Numbered from the stretch's first letter, positions 53,265-63,513 are shown. The stretch is 64,000 nt of DNA from Actinomyces viscosus (GCF_900637975.1 NZ_LR134477.1:992001-1056000), one strand, 5' to 3'. Program-made: numbers and translations. Notes: generated by a model not told the origin, from the letters alone.

Positions 53265-54932
53265 CCTGACTTGGCTCATTGCGGGGTGGTTGGGTCGCTG
53301 GGGGTGTGGTTGTGGTTGGGATTGTGCGGGTTGCGTGGGTGGGGGTGCGCACTAACGTGGGGGTATGAGTCCGTACGTTCGCGCGGTCAGGACGGCGTCG
53401 GGGGCCCGTGCGGTGCAGATCGTGTACTCCTCCCGCAAAGGAGCCCGCAGCATCGAGCACATCGGCTCAGCCCATGACGATGCTGAGCTGGCGGCGCTTA
53501 AGGAGGTCGCCAGGCAGCGTCTCAACGCTGGCCAGCTCAGCCTTGACCTGCCGGGCCTGAACGGTACGGACGTCGGGGGAAAGGGACCGCAGGCGCTGGC
53601 TGGGGCCGGGCGCGTAGCGCCGATCACCTCCAACCGGATGGGAGTGCTCCTGGAGACGCTGGAAGCGGCTTGGAAGGCAGTGGGCCTGGACGGGCTCGGT
53701 GGTGCTGACGAGGTCTTCCGCCAGCTCGTTACCGCCAGGCTGATCGAGCCGACCAGCAAGCAGGACTCCCTGCGGGTCCTGGCCGAGGCAGGTCTGACGC
53801 CGGTGTCCTACGCCACGGTCAAGCGTCATCTGCCCCGCTACGCCGCTGAGGAGTTCACCCGGGGCCTGTCGCGCCTGCTGGCCGGACGCGCCCGCATCGA
53901 CCGGGCCTCGCTGGTCCTGTTCGACGTGACGACCCTGTACTTCGAGACCGACAAGGCCGACGGTTTCCGCGAGCCAGGCTTCTCGAAGGAAAGACGCCTG
54001 GAGCCGCAGATCACGGTAGGGCTGCTCACCGACGAGACCGGGTTCCCTCTACGGGCCGAGGCCTTTGAGGGCAACAAGGCCGAGACCGCCACCATGATCC
54101 CGACGATCAACGACTTCATGAACGCCTACAACCTCGACGACGTGGTGGTCGTCGCCGACGCCGGGATGATCAGCGCCGCCAACAAGCAGGCCCTGGAGGC
54201 AGCCGGCCTGTCTTACGTGCTGGGCTCACGCACCTCACGCGTCCCCCACGTGATCAGCTCCTGGCACGACAACCACCCCGACCAGGACGTCCCCGACGGG
54301 CTGACCCTGACCCAGCCCTGGCCCGCCGGAGCCAGCGACCAGCGCCGTGACGAGACCATCTACTACCGCTACAGCGCCGACAGGGCCCGACGCACGCTAC
54401 ACGGGATCGACACCCAGGTCGCCAAGGCCGAGAAAGCCGTCGCAGGAAAGATCCCCGTCAAACGCAACCGCTTCGTGCACCTGTCCGGCGCCACCAGGAG
54501 CATCAACCGCGACCTGGAGACACGGGCCCGGACCCTGGCCGGGTGGAAGGGATACGTCACCAACCTGCCCAACCCCGACCCCGAGACGGTCATCGGTGCC
54601 TACCACCGCCTGTACAACATCGAGAAGTCCTTCCGCATGTCCAAGTCCGACCTGAGAGCACGCCCCATCTACCACCACCTGCGCCAGTCCATCGAGGCCC
54701 ACCTGACCATCGTCACCGCCGCCCTGGCCATGGCCCGATGGCTGGAGAACACCACCGGCTGGTCCATCAGACGCCTGATCACCACCAGACGCCTGATCAC
54801 CACCGCCCGCCGCTACCGCACCATCACCATCAACATCACCGGACACACCCTCACAGCCGCCGCCCCACTCCCACCCGACCTCATCCAAGCCCTCAACAAC
54901 ATCCACCACGACACTAAATGAGCCAACTCAGG
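53265..54932 (+). mobile_element. IS1634-family insertion sequence, complete
   Basis: The 1668-base element has 16-base ends CCTGACTTGGCTCATT (53265-53280) and, inverted at 54917-54932, CCTGAGTTGGCTCATT, one mismatch. It encodes one intact transposase whose stop codon lies in the right repeat. It is flanked by a perfect 367-base direct repeat. Long, variable target duplications are a known property of IS1549 and IS1634. Confidence 0.93.
53365..54921 (+). CDS. IS1634-family transposase
   Basis: A 518-residue DDE transposase with catalytic residues at Asp187 (VLFDVTTLYFETD), Asp265 (VVADAGMISA) and Glu420 (YHRLYNIEKSFRMSK). The IS1634/IS4-type YREK-like signature is RLYNIEKSFRMSKSDL. An exact 18-base tandem duplication (54769-54786 and 54787-54804) doubles RRLITT near the C-terminus without changing frame. 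The copy looks functional. Confidence 0.92.
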   Translation: MSPYVRAVRTASGARAVQIVYSSRKGARSIEHIGSAHDDAELAALKEVARQRLNAGQLSLDLPGLNGTDVGGKGPQALAGAGRVAPITSNRMGVLLETLEAAWKAVGLDGLGGADEVFRQLVTARLIEPTSKQDSLRVLAEAGLTPVSYATVKRHLPRYAAEEFTRGLSRLLAGRARIDRASLVLFDVTTLYFETDKADGFREPGFSKERRLEPQITVGLLTDETGFPLRAEAFEGNKAETATMIPTINDFMNAYNLDDVVVVADAGMISAANKQALEAAGLSYVLGSRTSRVPHVISSWHDNHPDQDVPDGLTLTQPWPAGASDQRRDETIYYRYSADRARRTLHGIDTQVAKAEKAVAGKIPVKRNRFVHLSGATRSINRDLETRARTLAGWKGYVTNLPNPDPETVIGAYHRLYNIEKSFRMSKSDLRARPIYHHLRQSIEAHLTIVTAALAMARWLENTTGWSIRRLITTRRLITTARRYRTITINITGHTLTAAAPLPPDLIQALNNIHHDTK

Positions 54933-55235
54933 AGACATGGCCGTGCGGGCCATATCGAGGATCTGCTGCTTCTTTGCCGCGCTGACCGGACGGCAGGCCA
55001 TGTTGCGGACGCCGCGGGCTGTCGGGGTCTCGCTCGCCTGCCCAGTAGGCGCTACGCTAGCCGTACTCGGTTCCGGAGCCACTTCACCCGCGATGAGATG
55101 CTTGCGGAAGGCGAGCAGGGGCTTCCAGTTGTTTGTGTCGAGCTTGCTGAAGCGCACCACAGCATCGCTATACAAACCCTCACCCTGAGAAACAGCCCCC
55201 GTAGCCGTCTCAGCCGAGGCTGGCCGCCCACCCAC
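54933..55235 (-). pseudogene. Truncated copy of the helix-turn-helix gene
   Basis: The right repeat contains the start codon (55235) and first 101 codons of the gene at 52676-53200, identical up to MARTAMS. The frame then runs into the IS end. This copy has the native upstream region but no helix-turn-helix units. Confidence 0.85.
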
Positions 55236-55299
55236 CTCCCGTTGACTCAGTTCTTGTCCGACTGTGTGCGGGTCCCATCATTGAGAGTCGCTCACAGCG
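54933..55299. repeat. Right copy of the 367-base direct repeat
   Basis: Second copy of the target duplication. Beyond 55299 the sequence differs from that after 53264, because the original chromosome continues here while the left copy continues into the IS. Confidence 0.92.
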
Positions 55300-55340
55300 G
55301 ATTGCCAGTATGAAGGAGCGCACTCGTACTCCCAGCCCGC

Positions 55341-55718
55341 TCAGAAAGGTGTCCAGATACCGGAGCGGCTCACTGTCAGCCGACCCCAGCTCATCCACTC
55401 CGGAAGTAGGCTGCCGATCATCATCTCATAGGCATAGAAGGCGATGTCCTCCCCAGGAATCATAAAGGCAGATCCTGACCCTATTCGGAGCAGTTTGCGA
55501 AATCCCGGCTGTGCGCTCCAGGTAAGTATCCAGCTCGTCATTGTCGATATATCTTGCTGTGTATCCCCTGGTGTGATGTTGATGATGCGACGGCAGTCGT
55601 ATGCCTGTGTACCGGCCTGACCTGCAAGTATGGCCGTGGTAGGACGACGGCCATCCGCAATGTGCTGGTCTGTCCAGAAGCCGGCTGAGAGGTCCGTCTT
55701 CTTGCACTGAGCGATCAC
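55341..55718 (-). CDS. Hypothetical protein
   Basis: A 125-residue frame reading KKTDLSAGFWTDQHIADGRRP, AILAGQAGTQAYDCRRIINI, SWILTWSAQPGFRKLLRIG and ending SGIWTPF. The Trp-rich, low-repeat composition suggests a real or formerly real protein, perhaps cut from a larger one since no clear ribosome site is seen. The family is not recognised. It lies directly upstream of the helix-turn-helix gene in the original order. Confidence 0.45.
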   Translation of the reverse strand: MIAQCKKTDLSAGFWTDQHIADGRRPTTAILAGQAGTQAYDCRRIINITPGDTQQDISTMTSWILTWSAQPGFRKLLRIGSGSAFMIPGEDIAFYAYEMMIGSLLPEWMSWGRLTVSRSGIWTPF

Positions 55719-55844
55719 AGAAGGATTATCGATGACGTCGAAAGCCCCTTCAATGAAACAGACACTTCCTACTACTGTCGGGCGTTACCAAGTTGTACTG
55801 TCTCATTTAGCGCCATACCGCAAGTATGCTGCACAATACTCTTC

Positions 55845-56882
55845 ATGTCCTCGCAGATCCCACCCCTCATTATTGCTCTGGCATTCTTCGGAATAATTTG
55901 TGTCGCCGAATTATACAGAGCGATTCGTCAAAAAATTCGGCGGCGTCAGGAGGAAGCCGCATCATCTCCCCATGAGGGCGAGGAGTCCACCTGGGATGAG
56001 CTCACCAGGCAGCACCGACCCATCATGAGCTCCGACCCCGTCTCGTTCTCCCCCGGCCCGTACGAGCGACTCGCGGCGATCTCGGCGCCGTACGCCCTGT
56101 GCCACCAGGATCCATGGGACCGTCTCGATTCCTCGGACCCCGAATCTGAACGGGAGATGCTCGCCCGAGACTGGGGAGTGCACTCCCGCATCGATCTTCT
56201 CACCCAGATCTTCCAGCTGATCATGTTCGGCCACCGCAGCGACTTCGATGAGGAACGCGCCCGGTGGACCAACACCTCTCTGGCTGAGGCCGAGCGCTAC
56301 GAGCTGCGAGGCGCAGCCGAGTCCTCTGAGGACGCAGCCGAGACGCTGTGGCGTCTGGAGCGGATGCGCAACAACGACCGGGGCATCCGGAACGTGGACT
56401 TCGCGGCCTGGGACATGGTCCGCGCAGCCATGCTGACACGGTACGGCACCGCACTGGGCTGGCTGACCGAGGCGGAGGCGTGGGACACGCTGGCACTGCT
56501 GGACCGAGCACTGCGGGAGCGTTATCAGAGCTGGACGCAGGTCTGGGAGTCGTTCCGGCTGACACGCTGGTACTGGTACTCCGAGGGCGGCGAGGAGGAG
56601 CACTTCAACGACCTGCACGACCTCAACCGCTCGCTCCTCCTCCTGGGCCCAGACGGACCGTGGAAGCTCATCCCCTGGGAGACCCCGGTTCCCGATTCGT
56701 CCCTCATGATCCTGGACGATCTTGTTAACGCCGGGGTAGCCGCACCCCTGAGCACTGGCGAGCGGGCGCGCGCCACGCAGTGGGAGCGCTGGGTCGACGA
56801 CCAGGTCATCGCCCGCGTACGCCGCTCTCAGCAGTTCGGCCCTTATCACGAACGGCACCACCGGTTCACGAAGAACCTTTGA
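55845..56882 (+). CDS. DUF1266 protein with N-terminal membrane anchor
   Basis: A 345-residue protein. Residues 6-25 form a membrane helix (LIIALAFFGIICVAELYRAI), followed by a basic stretch. The rest is a DUF1266 domain: NVDFAAWDMVRAAMLTRYGTALGWLTEAEAW and SWTQVWESFRLTRWYWYSEG. The family is of unknown function and is often near secretion or polymorphic-toxin immunity genes. ATG at 55845. Confidence 0.85.
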   Translation: MSSQIPPLIIALAFFGIICVAELYRAIRQKIRRRQEEAASSPHEGEESTWDELTRQHRPIMSSDPVSFSPGPYERLAAISAPYALCHQDPWDRLDSSDPESEREMLARDWGVHSRIDLLTQIFQLIMFGHRSDFDEERARWTNTSLAEAERYELRGAAESSEDAAETLWRLERMRNNDRGIRNVDFAAWDMVRAAMLTRYGTALGWLTEAEAWDTLALLDRALRERYQSWTQVWESFRLTRWYWYSEGGEEEHFNDLHDLNRSLLLLGPDGPWKLIPWETPVPDSSLMILDDLVNAGVAAPLSTGERARATQWERWVDDQVIARVRRSQQFGPYHERHHRFTKNL

Positions 56883-56959
56883 TATGCACCACGACAACGA
56901 TGTCGCTTGTCGATCCGCCTCATCATCGCCGTCGCTTCGAGCGGGCAAGGAGCAGCGCC

Positions 56960-57160
56960 CTACCCGCGCTTGTCGACCATCATCTCCACAGCCTTGACGG
57001 CTCTACGTCGGCGGGTCTCCGCGCGCTTCGCCTCACAGATCCAGCGCAGATACTCATTCTGGTGCGAGGGAGGCAGAGTCGCGAATATCTTCTCCGCCGT
57101 CTCGTTCTCCGACAGCGCCTCGGCCAGCTCCGCCGGGATTCCTGCCTGATCGTTACTCAT
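56960..57160 (-). CDS. Small YdeI/OmpD-associated family protein
   Basis: A 66-residue protein from the ATG at 57160 behind GGAGGAGACT. It matches the C-terminal helical module of the YdeI/OmpD-associated family (LAEALSENETAEKIFATLPP, then EYLRWICEAKRAETRRRRAV). The N-terminal DUF1801-like part of longer family members is missing, so it is a stand-alone module. Role unknown; larger homologues have been linked to bacteriocin protection. Confidence 0.8.
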   Translation of the reverse strand: MSNDQAGIPAELAEALSENETAEKIFATLPPSHQNEYLRWICEAKRAETRRRRAVKAVEMMVDKRG

Positions 57161-57220
57161 AGTCTCCTCCAACTGATCGACAGGCTGCCGCACGGTCCAA
57201 GGGTTCGTATACGGAGCTTG

Positions 57221-57296
57221 TGGTGGACCCGGCCGGACTCGAACCGACGACCGACGCGGTGTAAACGCGTTGCTCTACCAACTGAGCTACAGGTCC
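57221..57296 (-). tRNA. tRNA-Val(UAC) with encoded CCA
   Basis: Cloverleaf on the minus strand: acceptor GGACCTG with CGGGTCC (one G-U), D arm GCTC-AGTTGGTA-GAGC, anticodon stem ACGCG/CGCGT around TTTACAC giving anticodon UAC, and T arm with GGTTCGAGTCC. CCA is encoded at 57223-57221. Confidence 0.95.
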
Positions 57297-57485
57297 GACG
57301 CAGGCGCTCTGCGAGACACAGCCGTAGTCCCAACCACGACGCTTCACAGGCCTGCACGGGCGGCCGACGGCGCGAACCACCCTGGCCGGTGACTCTACCG
57401 CTTCCGCGGCGCAAGCCACGAATCGCCCCGGGCTTTCACCACGACGCAGGACGGCGCTGGACAAGCCGCTCGGCCGCGGGCCGTG

Positions 57486-57890
57486 TCAGCGCCCTCGGCT
57501 GGAGACCCTGATTCCGCTCCAGTGCTGCCCCATCGAGGCGGCGGAGGTCGCGTGCATGCCGGCGGTGGCGGCCGCCTCCTCCACCTCTGCGGCCTGAACG
57601 GCACCGGTGGTGCGCGCCTTGGGCGTCAGCACCCAGATGAGGCCGGCGCCGTCGAGGTTGGCCTGGGCATCCACCAGGAGGTCGGTGAGATCGTCGACGT
57701 CGCCGTCGTCATCGCGCCACCACACGATGGCCGAGTCGGCCACGTCCTCATAGTCCTCGTCCACCAGAGTGGTTCCGGTCTCGGCCTCAGCCGCCTGCCG
57801 CAAGGTCTCGTCGACGTCATCGTCGTAGCCGAACTCCTGGATGATGAGACCGGAGGCGAAGCCGAAAGCCCCACCCGCTGTACTCGCCAC
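57486..57890 (-). CDS. DUF3052 family protein
   Basis: A 134-residue acidic protein from a GTG at 57890. It matches DUF3052: LIIQEFGYDDDVDETLRQAAE, DSAIVWWRDDDGDVDDLTDLL and GLIWVLTPKART. Genes of this family stand next to aceE in mycobacteria (Rv2239c with Rv2241) and here too, in divergent orientation. Function unknown. The C-terminal 30 residues form an Ala-rich helix. Confidence 0.9.
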   Translation of the reverse strand: MASTAGGAFGFASGLIIQEFGYDDDVDETLRQAAEAETGTTLVDEDYEDVADSAIVWWRDDDGDVDDLTDLLVDAQANLDGAGLIWVLTPKARTTGAVQAAEVEEAAATAGMHATSAASMGQHWSGIRVSSRGR

Positions 57891-58286
57891 TTCCTTACAC
57901 CGTCCTTCTGGGCTGCGCCCGTCTGTCGCTCGCCCGCTGCTGGGCGATGGGTACTAGCCCACCTCACCCGGTGCCAGCCGCGCAAGTGAACACGCACTTC
58001 AGATTACCTTGAACTTTGCTTTGAACGCCGTTCCAGACGTAGCCGAGGACTCAGCGACTCACCCTCCGCCCGCTATGCGGAAACCTACCCTCCAGCATGT
58101 GGCCCACACCATACGTGAGGTAGGACTTTCCTCCCGCTGGGTGCAGCGTTCGCACCGTCTCAGGTCGTAGATTAGGGCCGTCATCCACAGCGGCCTGACT
58201 TCAGTCGCACGTAGACGCCGTCTTCGGCACCACGGTGCGCGCGCAAGGCTCGGGCCCACCGCACAGACGCGAGGAAAGAGGATTCC
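57891..58286. other. Divergent intergenic region between DUF3052 gene and aceE
   Basis: About 400 bases without a gene. It must carry promoters for both neighbours, but no convincing -35/-10 pair stands out. A direct repeat TTGAAC-n9-TTGAAC occurs at about 58010-58025. The aceE ribosome site GAGGAAAGAGG is at its right end. Confidence 0.4.
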
Positions 58287-61040
58287 GTGAGCCCCACCAG
58301 TGACTCCACGCCGCTCATTGACGGCCTCCTGACGAAGGTGACCGACAACGACCCAGAGGAGACCAAGGAGTGGCACGAGTCCCTCGATGCCCTCATCGCG
58401 GACAAGGGCGCCAAGCGGGCGCGCTACATCCTGCTGAGCATGCTGGCCCAGGCCCGCCAGAAGAACGTCACGGTGCCCACCCAGATGACGACGCCGTACA
58501 TCAACACCATCGACGTCACCAACGAGCCCTACTTCCCCGGTGACGAGAGCGCCGAGCGCACCTACCGGCGCTGGCTGCGCTGGAACGCCGCCGTCATGGT
58601 GACCCGGGCGCAGCGCCCCGGCGTCGGGGTCGGTGGCCACATCTCCTCCTACGCCTCGACCGCCACCCTCTACGAGGTGGGCTTCAACCACTTCTTCCGC
58701 GGCAAGGACCACCCCGGCGGCGGCGACCACGTCTTCTTCCAGGGGCACGCCTCCCCCGGCAACTACGCCCGCGCCTTCCTCGAGGGGCGCCTGAACGAGG
58801 CGGACCTCGACGGCTTCCGCCAGGAGGAGTCCCGCCCGGCCGGCGGCCGCGGCCTTCCCTCCTACCCGCACCCGCGCCGCATGGAGGACTTCTGGGAGTA
58901 CCCCACCGTCTCCATGGGGCTGGGCCCCGCGGAGGCTATCTACCAGGCCTGGTTCGACAAGTACCTCCAAGGCGCCGGCATCAAGGACACCTCCCAGCAG
59001 CACACCTGGGCCTTCCTGGGCGACGGCGAGATGGATGAGCCCGAGTCGCGCGGCATGCTGCAGCTGGCGGCCAGCCAGCAGCTGGACAACCTCACCTTCG
59101 TCGTCAACTGCAACCTCCAGCGCCTCGACGGCCCGGTGCGCGGAAACGGAAAGATCATCCAGGAGCTCGAGGCCTTCTTCAAGGGTGCCGGCTGGAACGT
59201 CATCAAGGTGATCTGGGGCCGTGGTTGGGACCAGCTGCTCGCCGCGGACAAGGACCATGCCCTGGAGCACCTCATGATGGAGACGCTCGACGGCGACTAC
59301 CAGACCTTCAAGGCCAATGACGGCGCCTACATCCGCGAGCACTTCTTCGGCCGCGACCCGCGTACCGCCGAGCTCGTCAAGGACTGGACCGACGACGAGA
59401 TCTGGGCCCTTCAGCGCGGCGGCAACGACTACCGCAAGATGTACGCCGCCTACAAGGCCGCCATGGAGCACAAGGGACAGCCCACGGTCATCCTGGCGCA
59501 CACGGTCAAGGGCTACCTGCTGGGCGGGCACTTCGCCGGCCGCAACGCCACCCACCAGATGAAGAAGCTGACGCTGGAGGACCTCAAGGCCCTGCGCGAC
59601 CGGCTCCACATCCCGATCACCGACGAGCAGCTCGAGGCCAACCCGAAGATGCCGCCGTACTACCGGCCGGCCGAGGACGACCCCTCCCTGCTCTACATGC
59701 TGGACCGGCGCCGCCAGCTCGGCGGCTTCATCCCGGAGCGCCGTGACGGCGGTGTCGAGCTCGAGCTTCCCGGCGACAAGACCTACGACATCCTCAAGAG
59801 CGGCTCGGGCAAGCAGGAGGTCGCCTCCACGATGGCCTTCGTGCGCCTGCTCAAGGAGCTCATCAAGGACAAGGGCATCGGCCGGCGCATCGTGCCGATC
59901 ATTCCCGACGAGTCGCGCACCTTCGGCCTGGAGTCTCTCTTCCCCACCAAGAAGATCTTCAACACCCAGGGCCAGAACTACACGCCGGTGGACGCCGACA
60001 TGATGCTGTCCTACCGGGAGTCCACCTCCGGCCAGCTCATGCACACCGGTATCAATGAGGCCGGCTCGGTCGCCCTGTTCCAGGTCGCCGGAACGAGCTA
60101 TGCCACCCATGGCGAGCCGATGATCCCGGTCTACATCTTCTACTCGATGTTCGGCTTCCAGCGCACCGGCGACCAGTTCTGGGCCGCCGGGGACCAGCTG
60201 GCGCGCGGCTTCATCATCGGGGCCACCGCCGGGCGCACCACCCTGACCGGTGAGGGCACCCAGCACATGGACGGCCACTCCCCCATGATCGCGGCCACCA
60301 ACGACGCCGTCGTCAGCTACGACCCCGCCTACGCCTACGAGATCCGGCACATCGTGCGCGACGCCCTCGAGCGCTGGTACGGGCCGGACTCGGGTCGCAA
60401 CCGGGACGTCATGTACTACCTGACCGTCTACAACGAGCCCATCCACCAGCCCGCGGAACCCGACGACGTCGACGTCGAGGGTATCCTGCGCGGCATCCAC
60501 CGCATCAGCCCCGCCCCCGACGGCGAGGGCCCCGAGGTCCAACTGCTCGCCTCCGGTGTCGGAATGCCCTGGATCGAGGAGGCTCGCCGGATCCTGGCCG
60601 AGGACTGGGGCGTGCGCGCTACGACCTGGTCCGTTACCAGCTGGAACGAGCTGCGTCGTCAGGCCCTGGAGGTTGAGAAGGCCAACTTCCTGGCTCCCGA
60701 CGCCGAGCGACAGGTTCCCTACCTGACGCAGAAGCTCTCCGGGGCGGGCGGCCCCTTCATCGCCACCAGCGACTACGACCACCTGGTCCCCGACCAGATC
60801 CGCGCCTGGGTGCCCGGCGACTACTACACCCTGGGTGCTGACGGCTTCGGCTTCTCCGACACCCGCGCCGCCGCCAGGCGTCACTACCTCATTGACGCTC
60901 AGTCGGTGGTGGTGCGTGCCCTCCAGGCGCTGGTGGAGCAGGGCCGCCTGGACCGCTCCGTCCTGGCTGAGGCGATTGCCCGCTACGAGCTGACCAACGT
61001 CAACGCGGGCGCCTCCGGATCCCAGGGAGGGGAGTCCTGA
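58287..61040 (+). CDS. aceE: Pyruvate dehydrogenase E1 component, homodimeric type
   Basis: Thiamine-diphosphate enzyme that decarboxylates pyruvate and feeds acetyl groups to the E2 lipoyl domain. At 917 residues it is the AceE type. Landmarks are [43 protein letters not shown], the TPP/Mg2+ motif [12 protein letters not shown] near residues 245-256 with [15 protein letters not shown], and [19 protein letters not shown] in the second half. GTG start at 58287 behind GAGGAAAGAGG. No aceF or lpd is adjacent. Confidence 0.97.
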   Translation: MSPTSDSTPLIDGLLTKVTDNDPEETKEWHESLDALIADKGAKRARYILLSMLAQARQKNVTVPTQMTTPYINTIDVTNEPYFPGDESAERTYRRWLRWNAAVMVTRAQRPGVGVGGHISSYASTATLYEVGFNHFFRGKDHPGGGDHVFFQGHASPGNYARAFLEGRLNEADLDGFRQEESRPAGGRGLPSYPHPRRMEDFWEYPTVSMGLGPAEAIYQAWFDKYLQGAGIKDTSQQHTWAFLGDGEMDEPESRGMLQLAASQQLDNLTFVVNCNLQRLDGPVRGNGKIIQELEAFFKGAGWNVIKVIWGRGWDQLLAADKDHALEHLMMETLDGDYQTFKANDGAYIREHFFGRDPRTAELVKDWTDDEIWALQRGGNDYRKMYAAYKAAMEHKGQPTVILAHTVKGYLLGGHFAGRNATHQMKKLTLEDLKALRDRLHIPITDEQLEANPKMPPYYRPAEDDPSLLYMLDRRRQLGGFIPERRDGGVELELPGDKTYDILKSGSGKQEVASTMAFVRLLKELIKDKGIGRRIVPIIPDESRTFGLESLFPTKKIFNTQGQNYTPVDADMMLSYRESTSGQLMHTGINEAGSVALFQVAGTSYATHGEPMIPVYIFYSMFGFQRTGDQFWAAGDQLARGFIIGATAGRTTLTGEGTQHMDGHSPMIAATNDAVVSYDPAYAYEIRHIVRDALERWYGPDSGRNRDVMYYLTVYNEPIHQPAEPDDVDVEGILRGIHRISPAPDGEGPEVQLLASGVGMPWIEEARRILAEDWGVRATTWSVTSWNELRRQALEVEKANFLAPDAERQVPYLTQKLSGAGGPFIATSDYDHLVPDQIRAWVPGDYYTLGADGFGFSDTRAAARRHYLIDAQSVVVRALQALVEQGRLDRSVLAEAIARYELTNVNAGASGSQGGES

Positions 61041-61079
61041 CTCCCGCCGTGCGGCTATAGTACGCAGCGTTGATCAGCT

Positions 61080-61123
61080 GCGGTGCCGGTGGAACGAGCT
61101 CCTCGTCGTTCCACCGGCACCGC
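61080..61123 (+). terminator. Hairpin terminator after aceE
   Basis: GCGGTGCCGGTGGAACGA at 61080-61097 pairs perfectly with 61106-61123 across an eight-base loop, 40 bases past the aceE stop. It precedes the lipoprotein gene, whose ribosome site follows within 20 bases, so it may attenuate rather than fully stop. Confidence 0.8.
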
Positions 61124-61148
61124 CGCGCCTACCGAAAGAGGTCCCACG

Positions 61149-61805
61149 GTGTCTTGTCCCCCGCTTCTGCGCTGCGCCTCGTTCGTCACCGCGTGCCTGC
61201 TGGCCCTGTCCGGATGCTCTGCCGTTCAGGCCGTTCTCTCGGGGTCATCATCGTCCTCCCCGAGCCATGTCCGAGAAACCGCCGCGTCGGAGGCGAAGAA
61301 GCCCGCGGACGACCCGGACACCAACGATCCGGACGCCACTGGTCCAGTTGATTCTCTGGAGTACGGCAACTGCACGTCCTCTGAGGTACGCGACTACGAC
61401 GAGGAGCTGACGGACAACGATGAGGAGGACAGCCGCGCCCAGGCGGAGGTCCAGGTCACCAAGGTCATTCCCGCCTCAGACCAGGTCAACGTCACGACCG
61501 ACGGGCTCACCGTCGATCAGGTGGTCAAGGTCTCGGCAGGCGCGCGAGACGTAACAATCACCGCAACAAACCTCGTCGTCATCATTGAGGGCGAGATCGA
61601 GTCACTCACCGTTCACGGCTTCAACAACACGATCTGGATCGACGCCGCCCGTAAAGTCACATTTGGGTCAAGCGATGACGACAATCTCAATCACGTGTTC
61701 TGGCACTCCACTCCACCGCAGTCGAAAGTGGATCCGCAAGGAGCCAATGTGGTGGGCAAGGACATCCACGCCCCGGTCATTCGCTCCTGCAGCGTCTTCT
61801 CCTGA
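61149..61805 (+). CDS. DUF3060-like lipoprotein
   Basis: A 218-residue exported protein from a GTG at 61149 (ribosome site AAAGAGG). The signal peptide ends in the lipobox LSGC, lipid-anchored at Cys22 or so after processing by Lgt and LspA. A Ser/Pro/Asp/Glu-rich linker follows. The C-terminal 120 residues show the repeated beta pattern of DUF3060 (VNVTTDGLTVDQVVKVSAGA, VTITATNLVVIIEGEIESLTV, HGFNNTIWID), likely a small parallel beta helix. Function unknown. Confidence 0.83.
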   Translation: MSCPPLLRCASFVTACLLALSGCSAVQAVLSGSSSSSPSHVRETAASEAKKPADDPDTNDPDATGPVDSLEYGNCTSSEVRDYDEELTDNDEEDSRAQAEVQVTKVIPASDQVNVTTDGLTVDQVVKVSAGARDVTITATNLVVIIEGEIESLTVHGFNNTIWIDAARKVTFGSSDDDNLNHVFWHSTPPQSKVDPQGANVVGKDIHAPVIRSCSVFS

Positions 61806-61907
61806 CACCTCCCGCGAGGGAACGTTCGGCCTCCGTTATCAGCACGTAGCACTCATCTAGCACAAAGACTCCCTGACTACCCCCCGAAATTCGGAGGCCG
61901 AGCTCGT

Positions 61908-63386
61908 TCAGCCCACTGGATCGGGCGCCGTCGGCACCACGGGCGGGGTCGACGGATCGGATCCGGAGTACACCTTCAGGTCACGGAAATGGGGGCGCAG
62001 GAGGTTCTCCGGGCTGAGAATCTCATCAAGGACGGACTCCTCGAGCAGGCCCATCTCCAGAACCACCTCTCGCACACTGCGTCCGGAACGGGCGCACTCA
62101 CGTCCCACCAGGTCGCCGTTGTGATGACCGATCACCGGGTTGAGGTAGGTGACGATTCCGATCGAGTCGAGGACATTACGGCGGCAGACCTCCTCATTGG
62201 CCTCAATCCCCACAATGCACAGCTCTCGCAGGGTCGACATCCCGCGAGTGAGGAGATTGATCGACTCGAAGATGGCCTGGGCGATCACCGGCTCCATGAC
62301 ATTGAGCTGTAGCTGGCCCGCCTCGGCGGCGAAGGTCAGGGCGACGTCGTTGCCGATGACCTTGAAGCAGACCTGGTTGACCACCTCCGGGATCACCGGA
62401 TTGACCTTGGCGGGCATGATGGAGGAACCGGCCTGTCGCTCGGGCAGCCTGATCTCCCCCAGCCCCGCCCGAGGACCTGAGGACAGCAGCCGCAGGTCAT
62501 TGCAGATCTTGGAGAGCTTGACCGCCAGGCGCTTGATCGCGGCGTGCATTGAGACGTAGGCGCCGGTGTCACTCGTGGCCTCCAGCAGATCCTGTGCTCC
62601 CCGGATGTCCAGACCGGTCACCTCGCGCAGATGCCCGACGACGGTGCGCTGGTAGTCGGGCGGGGTGTTGAGTCCCGTACCGATGGCGGTAGCACCGAGG
62701 TTCACCTCCAGAAGCAGGGCAGCGTTGTTGCGAAGCCGACCGATCTCCTCCTCCAGCAGGACGGCGAAGGCCTCGAACTCCTGTCCCAGGCTCATGGGAA
62801 CGGCGTCCTGAAGCTGGGTGCGTCCCATCTTCAGGACGTTGACGAGGTCCGCCCCCTTGGCGCGCATGGCCGCGATGAGCTGTTCGAGCTCTTCGATGAG
62901 GGAGTCGACGAGCGTGAACAGCCCTAAACGAAAACCGGTCGGATAGGCGTCGTTCGTCGACTGGGACTTGTTGACATGATCGTTGGGGTTGACGACGTCG
63001 TAACGGCCCTTGGCATAGCCGAGGTACTCCAGCGCGAGATTGGCGATCACCTCGTTGGTATTCATGTTGACGCTGGTGCCGGCACCTCCCTGAAACTGGT
63101 CGACCGGAAACTGATCCAGGCACCGCTCGGCAACCAGCACCTGGTCGCAGGCCCACACGATCGCACCGGCGACCTCCGGGTCAAGCGCCCCTAGATCACT
63201 ATTCGCTAACGCCGAGGCCTTCTTCACCTGCACCATGCCGCGAACAAAAGCTTCTTCGTCGCCGACCACCGATCCTGAGATCTGGAAGTTCTCCATCGCT
63301 CGCAGCGTATGGATTCCCCAATAGGCTTCCAATGGTACTTCCCGCGCACCAAGAAGATCTTCCTCTGTACGGGTCGCCTGCATCAT
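61908..63386 (-). CDS. aspA: Aspartate ammonia-lyase
   Basis: Interconverts L-aspartate with fumarate and ammonia. The 492-residue protein starts at the ATG at 63386 with GGAGG six bases upstream; an ATG one codon later is possible. The superfamily signature [15 protein letters not shown] at about residues 313-327 is intact, as are [20 protein letters not shown] and the general TSDTGAYV block. It converges with the lipoprotein gene and diverges from the PucR-type gene. In a fermentative host it could supply fumarate for respiration. Confidence 0.95.
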   Translation of the reverse strand: MMQATRTEEDLLGAREVPLEAYWGIHTLRAMENFQISGSVVGDEEAFVRGMVQVKKASALANSDLGALDPEVAGAIVWACDQVLVAERCLDQFPVDQFQGGAGTSVNMNTNEVIANLALEYLGYAKGRYDVVNPNDHVNKSQSTNDAYPTGFRLGLFTLVDSLIEELEQLIAAMRAKGADLVNVLKMGRTQLQDAVPMSLGQEFEAFAVLLEEEIGRLRNNAALLLEVNLGATAIGTGLNTPPDYQRTVVGHLREVTGLDIRGAQDLLEATSDTGAYVSMHAAIKRLAVKLSKICNDLRLLSSGPRAGLGEIRLPERQAGSSIMPAKVNPVIPEVVNQVCFKVIGNDVALTFAAEAGQLQLNVMEPVIAQAIFESINLLTRGMSTLRELCIVGIEANEEVCRRNVLDSIGIVTYLNPVIGHHNGDLVGRECARSGRSVREVVLEMGLLEESVLDEILSPENLLRPHFRDLKVYSGSDPSTPPVVPTAPDPVG

Positions 63387-63495
63387 CTTGAGCCTCCGAA
63401 GTTGTCTCGTTGAGTGCATGCACACACACCTCTATGCTGACACACGGCACGCATGCACGAGTCATTGCAGATTCACTTACCGCATGTTCCACAAT

Positions 63496-63513
63496 GGTTA
63501 CGCTATTGTAACC
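63496..63513. promoter_or_regulatory. Perfect inverted repeat upstream of aspA
   Basis: GGTTAC-n6-GTAACC (18 bases) lies 110 bases upstream of the aspA start in the shared 265-base intergenic region, which is AT-richer than its flanks. A second palindrome ACACGA-AC-TCGTGT is at 63570-63583, closer to the opposite gene. Regulator unknown. Confidence 0.5.

Noticed and set aside
52898..55299. The 367-base direct repeats as prophage or island attachment sites
   Set aside because: The repeats abut IS terminal inverted repeats exactly, no integrase or tRNA is involved, and long duplications are typical of this IS family.
58059..60884. A 941-codon open frame antisense to aceE
   Set aside because: It is a high-GC shadow of aceE; its translation has the low-complexity Val/Gly/Leu/Asp bias of antisense frames and no motif.
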